A DNA stretch of 58,327 bases from an uncultured Methanobacteriaceae archaeon (GCA_902797085.1 CADBRM010000057.1:1-58327), one strand, 5' to 3'; shown: positions 25,918-36,547, counted from the stretch's first letter. A program made the numbers and translations. The notes: a model not told the origin generated them from the sequence alone.

Positions 25918-26445
25918 ATGGTAAACATTAGAAAAGCAACTCCTGATGATATAGAAAGCGTAATTTCTCTTTTCAAAGAATTAATTGATGAAATTAAAAA
26001 TCACGAGTATACACCCGAATGGGAATATGGAATCTATCCTACTGATGATGATATTATTAAACCAATTGAATCTGGAGAATTATATGTAGGTGAAATTGAA
26101 TCAGAGATTGTATCCACTATTGTTATCGATCATAAACCTAATGAAGGTTATAATAACATTAAATGGAATATAAACACCACTGATGAAAATATATTCTATG
26201 TACACCTAGTTGCAGTAAAACAATCATACTGCAATAAAGGAATTGCAAAAGAAATGTTGAATTATGTTTTTGATAAAGCAAAAAAACAATCCATCAAAAG
26301 CATCAGACTAAACGTTGTAAAGAATAATTTACCTGCTGAAAATCTATATAAAAAATTATCCTTCGAATATATCGATTCAATAGAAATATTTATCAAGAAT
26401 CGTGGCTTAAAGTTTTTTAAAGTTTTTGAAAAAATAATCAGGTAA
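25918..26445 (+). CDS. GNAT family N-acetyltransferase
   Basis: The 175-residue protein has a GNAT N-terminus (MVNIRKATPDDIESVISLFKEL), the acetyl-CoA loop VAVKQSYCNKGIAKEML (about 100-116) and the late motif NLPAENLYKKLSFEYI. Its start is well defined: GGGTGAT sits just before ATG 25918. The C-terminus is basic. The substrate is unknown; it is similar in layout to RimI/RimL-like enzymes. It stands alone between two long non-coding stretches, which hints at recent acquisition or loss of its neighbours. Confidence 0.87.
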   Translation: MVNIRKATPDDIESVISLFKELIDEIKNHEYTPEWEYGIYPTDDDIIKPIESGELYVGEIESEIVSTIVIDHKPNEGYNNIKWNINTTDENIFYVHLVAVKQSYCNKGIAKEMLNYVFDKAKKQSIKSIRLNVVKNNLPAENLYKKLSFEYIDSIEIFIKNRGLKFFKVFEKIIR

Positions 26446-27161
26446 TCCACTCATTAATTTTTTTACCTTTAAACTATTTTTCCAATCAGTTAATTGATTA
26501 TTCTATTAATTAAATATCACTAAAATGATAAAAATATATCAATACATGTATATGTATTATTTAAGAAACACACATTTTAGCAAGTCTAATAAAATATTTA
26601 AGATGCAGTCATTTCTATCAATAGTAAAAAAAGTAACACACAAATTATTGTAATAGATATTATGTATTATGACATATAAAATAATACAAAAATAGATTTT
26701 TTTTAGAAAGAAAAAGATTATGGATTTTTACGAAATCGTATTATACCCGATTTCAATTTTTTGATATATACTTAATATAACCTCAGAATTAACTTTATAT
26801 CATCTTAACCAAAATGTTACATTAAAATGAAATAATTAATTCAGTAATTATATCGTACAACTTAAAATACGAAATACAAAAGTTTTTTTGTCTCCATTTC
26901 TCTTTTTCATTTGAGAATAAATATACTCTTATGTTTTTTTTATTCTCGTATAATATTTATTTATTAATACTATATAAATTTTAAGATAAGTCATTATCAA
27001 TGTAACACATTAATTATTTACAAAAACGCTCAAAATAGCATAACCCCCATTTAATCTTTAATATTTTTCCGGAAACATACAATAAAAAAAAATATATAAC
27101 TTAATTAATTCTTTCAAACAATATAATAATATAAAAAAAATATACAAATGGATGCTGTCTC
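26446..27161. other. Gene-free stretch
   Basis: No supported gene in 716 bp. An inverted repeat GAGAATAAA/TTTATTCTC (26913-26921, 26939-26947) with a T-rich loop is the clearest structure. A 14-codon frame at 26720-26764 (MDFYEIVLYPISIF) begins like a nitroreductase but stops at once. The 3' end carries the promoter of the gene at 27162. Confidence 0.4.
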
Positions 27162-28847
27162 ATGATAAAGGTAGAAAATTTAACAAAAATTTACAAACTT
27201 AAAGATAATAATATGATTAAAGCATTAGACAATATTTCATTCGAAATAAATGATAGTGAAATATTTGGAATAATGGGAATTAGTGGTTCAGGAAAATCCA
27301 CATTAATGCGTATTTTTAGAGGAGTAGAACCTTTCGATGAAGGAAAAATTGTTATCGATGACATGGAAATTACTCCAGAAACTTATGATGACTATAAAAA
27401 TGAACTAAAAAACAAAACAGCAATTCACCTTCAAAGATCCTTTGGTTTATGGTCAAAAACAGCAGTTGAAAATGTTATTCATAAATTATACGGAATAAAA
27501 ACCGGTGATGAAACAACTGCCGACATTACTAATGTTAAAGATGAATACATGGATGAAGCATTAGATATACTTGAAACGGTAGGATTAAAAGAGAAAGCAA
27601 ATCATTTTGCTCCCGTTCTTAGTGGTGGTGAAAAACAAAGATTGGTTCTTGCCAGACAATTAGCTAAAAAACCGGAAATATTATTATTAGACGAACCAGC
27701 AACAATGAGTAGTCCTAAGAAAAGAAAAGAAGTATTAGATACCATAAAAAGAATCCATGATAAATATGGAACAACAATTCTTCTTGTATCACACCAACCT
27801 GAAATACAAGAGTACATGGCTGATAGAATAATGTTAATGTTCAATGGTAAGATAATAGAAGTTGGTAATCCTAAAGAGGTTATTAACAACTTCCTAAAAG
27901 ATGAAGAACCAGTTTATCCTATTGCAGAAATGGAAAGAAATAAGCCCATCATTAAAGTTAAGAACTTAATGAAAGATTTCTATTTATACAAGGGAGGACA
28001 TGTATTAACTATTGAAGACATTAACTTTGAAGTCAATAAAGGAGAAATACTATCCATCATAGGTCCAACAGGTTCCGGGAAAACCGAAATTTTAAGAATG
28101 CTTGCAGGATTTGAGCAACCGGATGAAGGTAATATTGAAATATTAAATGAAGACAAATGGATTAAAATGAATGAATATGGGGAAGAGAGGATGCACTTTA
28201 GAAAAAATATGGGATTTATGCATCAGGAATTTGCACTTACTCCCCATACCCCAATTATAGAACAGTTAAGCTATAAAATATCACCAAAAACAGATGACAC
28301 TTATGAATATGCATTAAAGAAAGCTGAAGAAATTGACTTAAGTAAAGAGGCATTGGATTTAATATACCAATTAACCGATTTATCCAAAAATGAGGCAATA
28401 ATTAAATTAGAAAGATTGAACTTAAGTCCGGAAGTTTTAGATTTACTATTCCCAAGCATAAAAATGGATGAAGTAATAAAGTACTCAAAACCAGTATTTG
28501 AAGCTTTAGATTTACCACTGCCATTATTATCAAGACAATTCATAGAATTATCAGGAGGACAAAAAGTAAGAGTAGCTATGGCAACAGTTCTAGCATCAAA
28601 TCCAGAAATATTAATTTTAGATGAACCGTTCGGTGATTTAGATCCTGTAACTTTAAGACAAGTTGCAAATTCACTCAAAAAAATTAATGAACAATTCGGC
28701 ACCACAATAATACTAGTTAGCCACACCATGGAATTTGTTAAGGAAGTATCTACCAGAAGTATATTAATCAATAAAGGAAAACTTATAGAAGAAGGAGATC
28801 CTGAGAAAGTAACCTGTGACTTTTTAGAAATGGAAAACGAGGAGTAA
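27162..28847 (+). CDS. atwA: Methyl-coenzyme M reductase activation component A2 (tandem ABC ATPase)
   Basis: The 561-residue soluble protein contains two ABC ATPase domains. Domain 1 has Walker A GISGSGKST (near 40), signature LSGGEKQR and Walker B LLLDEPATMSSP; domain 2 has GPTGSGKTE (near 304), LSGGQKVR and LILDEPFGDLDP. No membrane partner is encoded. This layout and sequence match AtwA (component A2), which supplies ATP-dependent reductive activation of methyl-coenzyme M reductase in methanogens. An insertion of about 65 residues rich in Leu/Lys (PKTDDTYEYALKKAEEIDLS onward) precedes the second signature, as in other AtwA proteins. It is followed after 6 bp by a universal stress protein. 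Confidence 0.88.
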   Translation: MIKVENLTKIYKLKDNNMIKALDNISFEINDSEIFGIMGISGSGKSTLMRIFRGVEPFDEGKIVIDDMEITPETYDDYKNELKNKTAIHLQRSFGLWSKTAVENVIHKLYGIKTGDETTADITNVKDEYMDEALDILETVGLKEKANHFAPVLSGGEKQRLVLARQLAKKPEILLLDEPATMSSPKKRKEVLDTIKRIHDKYGTTILLVSHQPEIQEYMADRIMLMFNGKIIEVGNPKEVINNFLKDEEPVYPIAEMERNKPIIKVKNLMKDFYLYKGGHVLTIEDINFEVNKGEILSIIGPTGSGKTEILRMLAGFEQPDEGNIEILNEDKWIKMNEYGEERMHFRKNMGFMHQEFALTPHTPIIEQLSYKISPKTDDTYEYALKKAEEIDLSKEALDLIYQLTDLSKNEAIIKLERLNLSPEVLDLLFPSIKMDEVIKYSKPVFEALDLPLPLLSRQFIELSGGQKVRVAMATVLASNPEILILDEPFGDLDPVTLRQVANSLKKINEQFGTTIILVSHTMEFVKEVSTRSILINKGKLIEEGDPEKVTCDFLEMENEE

Positions 28848-28853
28848 AAAAAA

Positions 28854-29249
28854 ATGTTTGAAAAAATATTAGTACCGACCGATGGATCAGAACTTGCTAC
28901 AAAAGCAGGTTTTCAAGCAGTACAATTAGCTAAAAAAACCAATGGAAAAGTTATTGTAACACATATAATTGACCAGAGCTTAACAGAGCCATACGATGAA
29001 TTAGAAAGTAAAGGACAGGAATATATAAAAACCATCATTGACAATGCTATGGAAAATGAGGTAAACTGTGAAAGTATGATAATATATGGCAGTCCAAAAT
29101 ATGACATTGTTACATTGACTAGAAAAAGTGAAGCAGACTGCATTATGATTGGAACTCATGGAAAAACAGGTTTGACCAGTACACTGCTCGGTAGTTTTGC
29201 ACAGAATGTTATAAAAACCATCAAACTTCCGATAATCCTAATTAAGTAA
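28854..29249 (+). CDS. Universal stress protein (ATP-binding UspA type)
   Basis: The 131-residue protein has the Usp opening KILVPTDGSELATKAG and ends with the ATP-binding motif G-x2-G-x9-G-S (GTHGKTGLTSTLLGS, about 105-119) followed by NVIKTIKLPIILIK. It therefore belongs to the nucleotide-binding Usp class. GGAG precedes ATG 28854. Its tight linkage to atwA suggests it helps tune methanogenesis enzymes to energy state; this is inference. Its stop overlaps the end of the convergent cbiZ gene by 12 bp. Confidence 0.9.
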   Translation: MFEKILVPTDGSELATKAGFQAVQLAKKTNGKVIVTHIIDQSLTEPYDELESKGQEYIKTIIDNAMENEVNCESMIIYGSPKYDIVTLTRKSEADCIMIGTHGKTGLTSTLLGSFAQNVIKTIKLPIILIK

Positions 29250-30308
29250 AAAATGATTAACAGATTTAATTAACAAATCTAATATATCATTTACATTTTC
29301 TATTTTTTCATCATTAATGTCTGAACTTAAATAGGCTTCAAAAAGTAACTTTACTATTTTTTCTATATCTTTAATTTCCAATAATCCCACTTGAACTTCA
29401 TCAATTAAATCTACAATGCTGCTAACAAATGCAACATTATTCAAATCATTATTAAAATGATAAAATTTAGATGCATAATCTAATTTTTCATCAGAACTTT
29501 CTTTAAAAAAATCATAAAAGCTTATGTTAAAACGAGAAAGCCTACTTAATACAGTACTTTGAAATTCAAATGACATGAAAGTCTGCAGATACAATGCTTC
29601 AAAAGTTGCTTCCCTAACTGTTTTTGCAATTAATTCACCCAATTTGGAATGTTTTCCAGCATTTTCAATGTGATTATCACTATCTTTATTCGAAATTATA
29701 CATAATCCGTCAGTACCTGTACCTGATGCAATATTGGTCGAATATTGACTTTCAACTTTTAAATCCTGAAGAACTGTTGATTTAGCTTCAGTAGCAGTTA
29801 TGCCAGCAGTTACTAAACCCCCATCGTTTAAATTAGAATTAATGATTACGATAACATTTATAGTACCAAAATGAGTGAAGTAATGATTATTATATTCATA
29901 AAATGAAGCTTTATCTCCTGCTTTAACTCCATTTTTATCGGCTCCGGCAGTTACAATAGAAGTAACTTCCAATTGTTCATATTTTTTTGAAGAAATAGCA
30001 TAATTGTCCATACAAGCAGAAGTCATCAAACCAGTTGTTTCTTCAGGTATCAAACCCAAATCAATAAATTTATTCCTTTGAAAACCAACAAAATCACCAT
30101 TAGACAAATCATCATAATCATTGCCTGAAATTGACTGATTCACTATGTTAGACATATTATGACATATTCCTCCATTTAACCATGAAGAAATAATAACATT
30201 ATTATTTTTTTTCAACTTAACTATCAGGGCATCATCTTTTTTAATTAAATCAAAAAAATCATTTTGTAATATATCTTCAGAAAAAATATTGTTCATTAAA
30301 GACACCAT
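29238..30308 (-). CDS. cbiZ: Adenosylcobinamide amidohydrolase
   Basis: The 356-residue protein matches CbiZ: GLIPEETTGLMTSACMDNYA, VTAGADKNGVKAGD, the NDGGLVTAGITATEAKSTVLQDL block and SGTGTDGLCIIS. CbiZ removes the aminopropanol group from (adenosyl)cobinamide to give cobyric acid, letting archaea salvage incomplete corrinoids. ATG 30308 lacks a ribosome site; ATG 30296 has GGTG upstream (spacing 8) and may be the true start. Residues after about 240 form an extra C-terminal helical domain. It fits with the cobalt transporter cbiMNQO at the end of the window. Confidence 0.88.
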   Translation of the reverse strand: MVSLMNNIFSEDILQNDFFDLIKKDDALIVKLKKNNNVIISSWLNGGICHNMSNIVNQSISGNDYDDLSNGDFVGFQRNKFIDLGLIPEETTGLMTSACMDNYAISSKKYEQLEVTSIVTAGADKNGVKAGDKASFYEYNNHYFTHFGTINVIVIINSNLNDGGLVTAGITATEAKSTVLQDLKVESQYSTNIASGTGTDGLCIISNKDSDNHIENAGKHSKLGELIAKTVREATFEALYLQTFMSFEFQSTVLSRLSRFNISFYDFFKESSDEKLDYASKFYHFNNDLNNVAFVSSIVDLIDEVQVGLLEIKDIEKIVKLLFEAYLSSDINDEKIENVNDILDLLIKSVNHFLLN

Positions 30309-30322
30309 AACTGTTCAAAAAG

Positions 30323-30394
30323 TAGTCCTTAGCGGAGTCGAACCGCTGTCACAAGATCCAGAGTCTCGTAGGATTGCCACTACCCTAAAGGACT
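30323..30394 (-). tRNA. tRNA-Gln (anticodon CUG)
   Basis: On the minus strand, acceptor arms AGTCCTT and AAGGACT flank a D-arm (GGGTAGTGGCAATCC), an anticodon stem CGAGA/TCTTG with loop CTCTGGA (anticodon CUG) and a T-arm CGGTTCGACTCCG. The discriminator is A and CCA is not encoded. A T-run follows immediately. The glutamine identity rests on the CUG anticodon and the similarity to archaeal tRNA-Gln. Confidence 0.9.
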
Positions 30395-30670
30395 ATATTA
30401 GAAAAAAAAATAACTACTATAATATATCTAAAATAACATATTTAAACTTTTTCAATTTTAAAAAAAAAATTCAAAAATAATATTTATCATCACAATATTA
30501 GAACCAAATCCTTTAAAAATAATTTAAAATTAAGGAATTATGAAATGAATATTAAATAAAATTAATTTTTTGATGTAAATTTCTATAATAAGTCTAAAAA
30601 TCATTGAAAACTATAAATAATAGAAAAACATAAAATAAATAACAATTATCAAAAATAAAAGAAAAAGTGA

Positions 30671-31213
<543 letters not shown>

Positions 31214-31233
31214 CCATTAAAGAGTTGTTAAAA

Positions 31234-32403
31234 ATGGGATTTATTAGAGACAGCATCCATGGTGATTTACATTTAACAGATTTTGAACTAAAAATTATAG
31301 ATACTGTTGAAATGCAAAGACTCAGACGGATAAAACAATTAGGATTCACAAACTTAGTATATCCTGGTGCTAATCACACAAGATTTGAACATTCAATAGG
31401 TACCCTTTTTTTAGCAAATAAAGTTGGAACCACATTAGAATTAGATAAGGAAGTAATTGAACTTCTTAGAGTCTGCGGATTGTTACATGATATAGGACAC
31501 TCCCCATTTTCACATGTATCAGAAAGAGCATTGAAACATAAACATGAAACAGTCACTAAAAAAATTATTAGTGACTCCAGCATTACAGATATAGTGGAAG
31601 AACAATTTGATGTAAAACTAATTACAAGCATCATTGATGGAAAGACGAAATATGGAAAAATCATTTCTGGAGATTTAGACGTTGATAGAATGGATTACTT
31701 AGCCAGAGATTCATATTATACTGGTGTAGCATACGGAATAATAGATACTGAAAGATTAATTTATAGTTTAAAATATGATGAAGATAATCTAGTACTATCC
31801 CCTAAAGGAGTACAGGCAGCAGAATCAACATTACTTGCCCGATATTTCATGTATCCTACAGTATACCAACATCATACAACTAGAATAGTCAACAGTATGT
31901 TTAGAGTATCTTTATCCAGATTATTAGAAGATAAAATAATTTCAGAAGATGAATTAAGATATTTGGATGATGGTGACTTAATTAATATCACAAGGAATAC
32001 TCCCGGCTTACCTGAACAAACTATGAAAAACTTGGATACACGACATTTGTATAAAAAAACAGATACTATCAACCTTGCACAATTTGAAGAACCATCCAAA
32101 ATTGTAGGAATGGACAAAAAATATTTAATTAAAGCTGAAGAAGAAATTGCAGAAAAACTGAATCTAAATCCTGAAGAAGTAATAATTGATATGCCTGAAG
32201 AACTATCCTTTAAAAAAATGAATGTTTTAGTTGAATCATATGATGGTTTAAAACCATTAACAGAAGTGTCAACCATTATCGATTCATTGAAAAAAGCACA
32301 ATATAACTATGCAGATCTTGCTTTATTTATGTCACCAGAAAATAAAGAAATTGCAATTGAGAAAAATATAAAATTAGAAGATTACCTAACTTTACCCCTC
32401 TAA
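31234..32403 (+). CDS. HD-domain phosphohydrolase (dNTPase-like)
   Basis: From ATG 31234 (a TTG at 31225 is less likely) the protein has 389 residues. The HD core is clear: HTRFEHSIGT supplies the first His, LLHDIGHSPFSH the HD pair, and LDVDRMDYLARDS the distal Asp. This resembles the SAMHD1/dGTPase-like and archaeal HD phosphohydrolases that act on nucleotides. No regulatory SAM domain is present. It is the last gene of the NMNAT operon, and the GTTAAC array begins 19 bp after its stop. Confidence 0.9.
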   Translation: MGFIRDSIHGDLHLTDFELKIIDTVEMQRLRRIKQLGFTNLVYPGANHTRFEHSIGTLFLANKVGTTLELDKEVIELLRVCGLLHDIGHSPFSHVSERALKHKHETVTKKIISDSSITDIVEEQFDVKLITSIIDGKTKYGKIISGDLDVDRMDYLARDSYYTGVAYGIIDTERLIYSLKYDEDNLVLSPKGVQAAESTLLARYFMYPTVYQHHTTRIVNSMFRVSLSRLLEDKIISEDELRYLDDGDLINITRNTPGLPEQTMKNLDTRHLYKKTDTINLAQFEEPSKIVGMDKKYLIKAEEEIAEKLNLNPEEVIIDMPEELSFKKMNVLVESYDGLKPLTEVSTIIDSLKKAQYNYADLALFMSPENKEIAIEKNIKLEDYLTLPL

Positions 32404-32421
32404 AACAAGTTTTTAACTATT

Positions 32422-33115
32422 GTTAACAAATTGTTAACATGATGTTAACCTACTTTTTTTCTATTAATGTTTATAACAAGAGCATATCATGATAAATAAT
32501 ATACTCACCACAAAAAAACAAATGTTAACAAAAAGTTAACAAAGCAAAAGATATTGTCACTAAAAAAATACTTGTTTTCGGATAATTTTTTTAGAACACA
32601 TAATTCTGTTACCAGAAGATTATAAAAGTTAACATGACAATTGAAAAAAGTTAACAAAAGTTAACTTCCCAAAATATTTCCAGTGATTATATAACGAATG
32701 GATAATTCTTAAAAAAAATACGATAACTTTTTTTCATAATCAATGTTAACAAAATGTTAACATAAAATTTATTTATGAAAACAATTAATCAATAAAAAAA
32801 AAAGTGATCCATTATATCTGAAAACAATTTGTTAACATAACCGAAAAAAAGTTAACATTTTAAAACAACAGAAAAACATTTTAAAACAAAGTTTATATAA
32901 GAATTATTACAAAATTAATATTAATGACATATGTTAACAAATGTTAACAAAAATAAAAATAACTAGAAAGTAAGTACAGATGAATTCATAAACACGGATA
33001 CTTTTTAACTTTCAGTATATTTAAAAAAAAAATAATAATGTTAACAAGATGTTAACATGAAAAAAAATGTTAACAATCCTTAAGAAAAAGTTAACATGAA
33101 AAGAGATTTGTTAAC
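32422..33115. repeat. Array of 19 GTTAAC palindromes
   Basis: The gene-free stretch 32404-33136 contains 19 GTTAAC hexamers (first bases at 32422, 32433, 32444, 32524, 32535, 32628, 32650, 32660, 32745, 32756, 32831, 32851, 32933, 32943, 33040, 33051, 33069, 33090, 33110). Twelve are the octamer TGTTAACA and 17 are followed by A. Within clusters the spacing is 10-11 or 18-22 bp; cluster starts recur at about 103 bp (86-117). A 15-bp direct repeat AACATTTTAAAACAA also occurs at 32854 and 32875, 21 bp apart. By eye I find only about seven GTTAAC in the other 57.6 kb. The array lies upstream of the coiled-coil gene, whose product may bind it. Confidence 0.85.
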
Positions 33116-33136
33116 AATAGTAATAGGGTGTATTAT

Positions 33137-34030
33137 ATGACTTCTGGTCAAGCTACTGCAAGATTAAAAAATATTGAAGAATGGCATAAATTTAAAGAGA
33201 ATGCCGAAAGTAAAGGAATAAAAATTGGTGAAGCATTAGAAAATATCCTAGTTGCATACAACAATAATTCTTTAGTAGATCTTGAAGAATTTGAAAATAT
33301 CAGAACAGAATATTATGACTGTACAAAAAAATTAAATTCATCAGAAAAAGAAGTGGCTGATATACAAGAAAAATATAATAATTTAGAAAAAAACATTAAC
33401 GAATTAAATAATATAATTTCCGAATTAAATAATGAAAATAATTTATTAAAAGATAATAATAAAAAATTAGAAAATAAATTAAAAGAGCAAGAAGAAATTG
33501 TTAAAAATATTACGAATGAGAATACCAATTTGAAAATCGAAAGTTCTGATAAAAAAAGCATTAATGATCAACTCCAAGACAGTCTTAAAAAGATAAGTTT
33601 ATTGGAAAAAGAAAATGATAACCTAAATACACAAAACAAAGAACTTGAAGAGGTTAATCATAAGTTAACTGAGGACAACATTCGTCTAAAAGGAATTTCA
33701 GACATTCCTGAAAAAGAGAAGAAATTGCTACAACAACAATATGATAATTTAGAAGAATTATACAGTAATTTAAAAAGTGATAATTCAGTATTAAATGAAT
33801 CATTAAAAACATTAACTGATGAACTTAAACAACAACAAAAGGACACTCGTACAGCAAGAAGTGATTACAAACATATTGTTGAAAATTTAAATAAACTTCA
33901 CGAAGAATTTAATGACATTCAAAATGAAAATAAACAATACAATGTAATGTTTGCTGAAATAAAAAAAATGTCAATCATGGAAAGAATATTAGGTAAATAT
34001 CCCGACAATATTAAAGAGTTAAAACCATGA
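33137..34030 (+). CDS. Ribbon-helix-helix-like N-terminus with long coiled coil; probable binder of the GTTAAC array
   Basis: ATG 33137 follows GGGTG at ideal spacing; an in-frame GTG (33128) is inside that site. The 297-residue protein has an N-terminal ~45 residues (TARLKNIEEWHKFKENAESKG then IKIGEALENILVAYN) that fit a beta-strand plus two helices, the ribbon-helix-helix layout. Residues about 50-270 are Asn/Glu/Lys/Leu heptads, an uninterrupted coiled coil; the end has a hydrophobic MSIMERILGKYP helix. RHH plus coiled coil recalls ParR/KfrA-like and nucleoid proteins. Its own promoter lies in the array, so autoregulation is likely. DNA binding is inferred, not shown. Confidence 0.72.
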   Translation: MTSGQATARLKNIEEWHKFKENAESKGIKIGEALENILVAYNNNSLVDLEEFENIRTEYYDCTKKLNSSEKEVADIQEKYNNLEKNINELNNIISELNNENNLLKDNNKKLENKLKEQEEIVKNITNENTNLKIESSDKKSINDQLQDSLKKISLLEKENDNLNTQNKELEEVNHKLTEDNIRLKGISDIPEKEKKLLQQQYDNLEELYSNLKSDNSVLNESLKTLTDELKQQQKDTRTARSDYKHIVENLNKLHEEFNDIQNENKQYNVMFAEIKKMSIMERILGKYPDNIKELKP

Positions 34031-34058
34031 AAAAAAAATAAAGGGGCTTAGATTCCAA

Positions 34059-35552
34059 TTATTCTCTTGGATGATAATTTGGACTTTCGTTAGTAATTGT
34101 TATATCATGAGGGTGACTTTCAGACATACCGTTTGGAGTAATATGTACCAACTCTGCTTTTTCATGCATTTCTTTAATTGATGCAGCTCCAACATAACCC
34201 ATAGATGATTTTAATCCACCCATAAGTTGATATACAATTTGACTTGCTTCTCCTTTATAAGGAACTACTCCTTCAATTCCTTCCGGAACTAATTTTGTTG
34301 AATTCATATTGCTGCTTGAACCTTGGAAGTATCTGTCTTTTCCGGCTCCAACTCCACCAGTCATTGCACCTAATGAACCCATACCCCTGTATTGTTTATA
34401 TTTACGACCATTTCTTATAGTCATTTCACCAGGAGATTCTGTAGTTCCTGCAAGTAAACTACCTATCATTACAACATTTGCACCAACTGCTAATGCTTTT
34501 GCAATATCACCGGAATATCTTAAACCACCATCAGCAATTACTGGTACATCATAATCCATTGCAACATCAGCAACACTTGATACTGCACTAAGTTGAGGTA
34601 CTCCCACACCAGCAACAATACGTGTAGTACAAATTGATCCAGGACCAATACCTACTTTAATTCCGTTTATTTCTGCTTTCAATATGTCTTCAGCTGCTTT
34701 AGCAGTTGCAATATTACCTAAAAGAATATCTGATTCAACATTCTTATTCATTTCTCGAACTGATTCTATAATATCAGTTTTATGACCATGTGCACTGTCA
34801 ATGGCGATTATATCTGCTCCTGCATCACTAAGTGCCATTGCCCTATCCATATCAAATGGTCCACAAGCAGCTGCCACCAAATATCTGCCTTTGTCATCTC
34901 TTACTGCATTAGGGAATTTTTTTCTTTCAAGAATATCTTTCATTGTTACTATTCCAACTAATTCATTATTTTCAGAGACAACAGGTAAACGTTCTACCTT
35001 ATTTTCATATGCCAAATCTAAAGCAGTATCAGTATCGGTTCCTTCAGAAATTGTAACAACATTGTGTGTCATTGCATCTACAACCTTACGATTCATATGC
35101 TTACCACGTAAAGGCTTGATATCTCTTCTACTGATGATACCTACAACAATATTGTCCTCATTTACTACAGGTAACCCGCTAACACCTTCAATATCCATTA
35201 TCTCCTGTGCATCAGCTATAGTTTCATTAGGAGAAATGGTTATTACTTCTTTTACTGTCAATTCATTTGCAAATTTAACTTTTTTAACTTCTTTAACCTC
35301 TTGTTCAATAGTTAAATTCCTGTGAATAACACCCAAACCACCTTGTCTAGCCAAGGATATTGCCATATCGGATTCGGTAACTGTATCCATGGCAGAACTA
35401 ATAACAGGTATGTTTAAATCATAATTAGTTGATACTTTTGTATTCAATGTAACATCTTTAGGTTCAATACTGGATAAACCTGGTTTTATAAGAAAATCAT
35501 CGAATGTATAAGTATCTTCCGCTTTTGTCAATTTATCTGTAAATTTACTCAT
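34059..35552 (-). CDS. guaB: Inosine-5'-monophosphate dehydrogenase
   Basis: The 497-residue protein has the full IMPDH layout: TIM barrel split by a CBS pair (about 95-210), the catalytic Cys308 in [17 protein letters not shown], the flap segment ([16 protein letters not shown]) and the C-terminal [10 protein letters not shown]-type region ([30 protein letters not shown]). It oxidises IMP to XMP with NAD+, the committed step of GMP synthesis. AAGGGGC precedes ATG 35552. Convergent with the coiled-coil gene by 28 bp. Confidence 0.95.
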   Translation of the reverse strand: MSKFTDKLTKAEDTYTFDDFLIKPGLSSIEPKDVTLNTKVSTNYDLNIPVISSAMDTVTESDMAISLARQGGLGVIHRNLTIEQEVKEVKKVKFANELTVKEVITISPNETIADAQEIMDIEGVSGLPVVNEDNIVVGIISRRDIKPLRGKHMNRKVVDAMTHNVVTISEGTDTDTALDLAYENKVERLPVVSENNELVGIVTMKDILERKKFPNAVRDDKGRYLVAAACGPFDMDRAMALSDAGADIIAIDSAHGHKTDIIESVREMNKNVESDILLGNIATAKAAEDILKAEINGIKVGIGPGSICTTRIVAGVGVPQLSAVSSVADVAMDYDVPVIADGGLRYSGDIAKALAVGANVVMIGSLLAGTTESPGEMTIRNGRKYKQYRGMGSLGAMTGGVGAGKDRYFQGSSSNMNSTKLVPEGIEGVVPYKGEASQIVYQLMGGLKSSMGYVGAASIKEMHEKAELVHITPNGMSESHPHDITITNESPNYHPRE

Positions 35553-35637
35553 ATTTTGCCCCTTTTTAAAATGTCTAAAAATTTAATAAAATTAATTAAA
35601 AATTTTATATTAGTAATATTTTTATATTATATTCTAA

Positions 35638-36342
<705 letters not shown>

Positions 36343-36384
36343 TAAAACCAGCCCAAATAAAATAAAAAAATAGTTTAATGAAAA

Positions 36385-36534
36385 TTAAAATACTTTTAAT
36401 TCTCTTAATAATCGATCTCTTTCTTTTTTAAGACTATCAATCTTATCTTTATTTTCATCTTTGTTTTCTTTTTCAAGCATGATAATTGTATTTGTTATTG
36501 CTTCTAAATTAAACTCTAAAGGACTTATAACCAT
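36385..36534 (-). CDS. 49-residue coiled-coil micro-protein
   Basis: ATG 36534 follows GGGGGA six bases away, and the frame runs 49 codons to TAA at 36385. The product opens MVISPLEFNLEAIT and the rest is a charged helix (LEKENKDENKDKIDSLKKERDRLLREL). It lies 13 bp after pheS and 42 bp before mfnB, all on the minus strand, so it is in the operon. A strong ribosome site and tight linkage support it. Function unknown; the helix could dimerise. Confidence 0.65.
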   Translation of the reverse strand: MVISPLEFNLEAITNTIIMLEKENKDENKDKIDSLKKERDRLLRELKVF

Positions 36535-36547
36535 AAAAATTCCCCCA

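Noticed and set aside
28301-28771. Antisense frame of 156 codons
   Set aside because: It mirrors the second ABC domain of atwA; it is a codon-bias shadow.
30289-30480. Plus-strand 63-codon frame
   Set aside because: It runs through the tRNA-Gln gene and the start of cbiZ; it is not a gene.
32422-33115. CRISPR array at the GTTAAC repeats
   Set aside because: The repeat unit is only 6-9 bp, spacing varies from 10 to 97 bp, and no cas genes are near.
32404-33136. Replication origin
   Set aside because: A/T-rich repeats suit an origin, but no orc1/cdc6 gene or recognisable ORB motif is near. It remains only one possibility among several.
34801-35325. Antisense frame of 174 codons
   Set aside because: It is opposite guaB, which is complete and well conserved.
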